Positions 63,631-64,000 of a stretch of 64,000 nt of DNA are shown piece by piece; positions within the stretch are counted from its first letter, which is position 1; the number at the start of each line of letters is the position of its first letter. A program made the translations under genes and the position numbers. Source of the DNA: an uncultured Aquimarina sp. (lineage in GTDB: Bacteria > Bacteroidota > Bacteroidia > Flavobacteriales > Flavobacteriaceae); NCBI GenBank assembly GCA_947498785.1, contig CANMLS010000011.1:62001-126000 (forward strand), given 5' to 3'. The notes beneath the pieces were generated by a model. That model saw nothing but the letters and a program-made list of their open reading frames with translations. It searched no databases and was not told where the DNA came from.

Positions 63631-64000
63631 TTAATCCAATATCATCTCAGGAATATTTTCTTCAATTATGAGGTTTCCCTTGGTTGCATTTTTAATATCC
63701 TCAACAGAAACTCCTGGTGCTCTTTCTAAAAGCTTAAAACCATCATCAGTTACTTCAAGAAAGCCTAAATTAGTCACTATCTTTTTAACACAACCTACAC
63801 CTGTAAGAGGAAGTGAACATTTTTTAAGCAATTTGGATTCTCCTGCCCTATTAGTATGCATCATTGCTACAATGATATTCTCTGCACTTGCAACAAGATC
63901 CATTGCTCCTCCCATTCCTTTTACCATTTTACCTGGAATTTTCCAGTTTGCAATATCTCCATTTTCAGCAACCTCCATTGCCCCTAAAATGGTAAGGTCT
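63631..64000 (-). CDS. 3-oxoacid CoA-transferase subunit B (partial, 5' end outside window)
   Basis: The open frame enters from the right edge (DLTILGAMEVAENGDIANW) and ends at TAA 63631. ANWKIPGKMVKGMGGAMDLV, MMHTNRAGESKLLKKC and LPLTGVGCVKKIVTNLGFLE are typical of the B subunit (ScoB/AtoA). The catalytic Glu would lie in the missing part. It activates acetoacetate with succinyl-CoA. The A subunit gene is probably beyond the edge. Confidence 0.9.
   Translation of the reverse strand, partial: DLTILGAMEVAENGDIANWKIPGKMVKGMGGAMDLVASAENIIVAMMHTNRAGESKLLKKCSLPLTGVGCVKKIVTNLGFLEVTDDGFKLLERAPGVSVEDIKNATKGNLIIEENIPEMILD

Overview
The window is AT-rich chromosomal DNA from a member of the Flavobacteriaceae (Bacteroidota), probably a marine genus close to Aquimarina; the genus is inference. 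The phylum call rests on a PorV-type type IX secretion protein, DUF2807, HEIGH-metallopeptidase and TPR/AraC regulator families, a flavobacterial structured-RNA-like element, a yicC-gmk-nadD order and heptanucleotide-periodic spacers.

Layout. 1-10 kb (minus strand) is an efflux operon: TolC-like outer membrane protein, membrane-fusion protein, LolD/MacB-type ATPase, DUF2807 protein and three tandem FtsX/MacB permeases, the last cut by the window edge. It is divergent from a sigma-54-type response regulator and its histidine kinase (10-13 kb); a 13-bp perfect inverted repeat sits between them. 13-24 kb is a heme block: hemA-hemC-hemD-hemE, a GNAT gene, an EI24 membrane protein and hemF on the minus strand, with a divergent AraC regulator, then hemH and a MATE transporter on the plus strand. 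A HemJ-like gene lies at 46.5 kb.

25.3-34.1 kb is the most unusual part. A C39-peptidase ABC exporter and HlyD adaptor lie upstream of a small HTH regulator, two double-glycine-leader peptides, and a run of tiny single-helix proteins, most too short to be called by default. Nearly all end in a GxxxG-type motif just after the hydrophobic segment (for example GWEFG, GEKIG, GYLMG, GVFVG); two copies are decayed and two separate two-helix proteins could be immunity factors. The spacers of the export genes are 7-nt-periodic tracts. This looks like an expanded, rapidly evolving bacteriocin-like locus.

34.2-38.6 kb is a second peptide locus: a TPR/AraC-type regulator split by a (TA)7 tract, a 48-aa lanthipeptide-like precursor and a secreted prolyl-oligopeptidase-family protease. 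TTCTAGAAT motifs precede both the regulator and the precursor. A further Cys-rich 43-aa precursor-like gene lies alone at 54.0 kb.

38.8-64 kb is mixed: ankyrin protein and sugar dehydrogenase, a 21-nt repeat array, two AraC regulators with membrane domains, a two-gene block bracketed by a 27-bp repeat, a sortilin-like beta-propeller protein, GNAT, a HEIGH metallopeptidase lipoprotein, yicC-gmk-(Abi)-nadD with an abortive-infection-type gene inserted, a TetR/AhpD-like pair with shared operators, enoyl-CoA hydratase, an NtrY-like kinase, a double-ATPase peptide ABC protein, PorV, an S41 protease and a partial CoA-transferase subunit B. No tRNA, rRNA, CRISPR array or transposase was seen.
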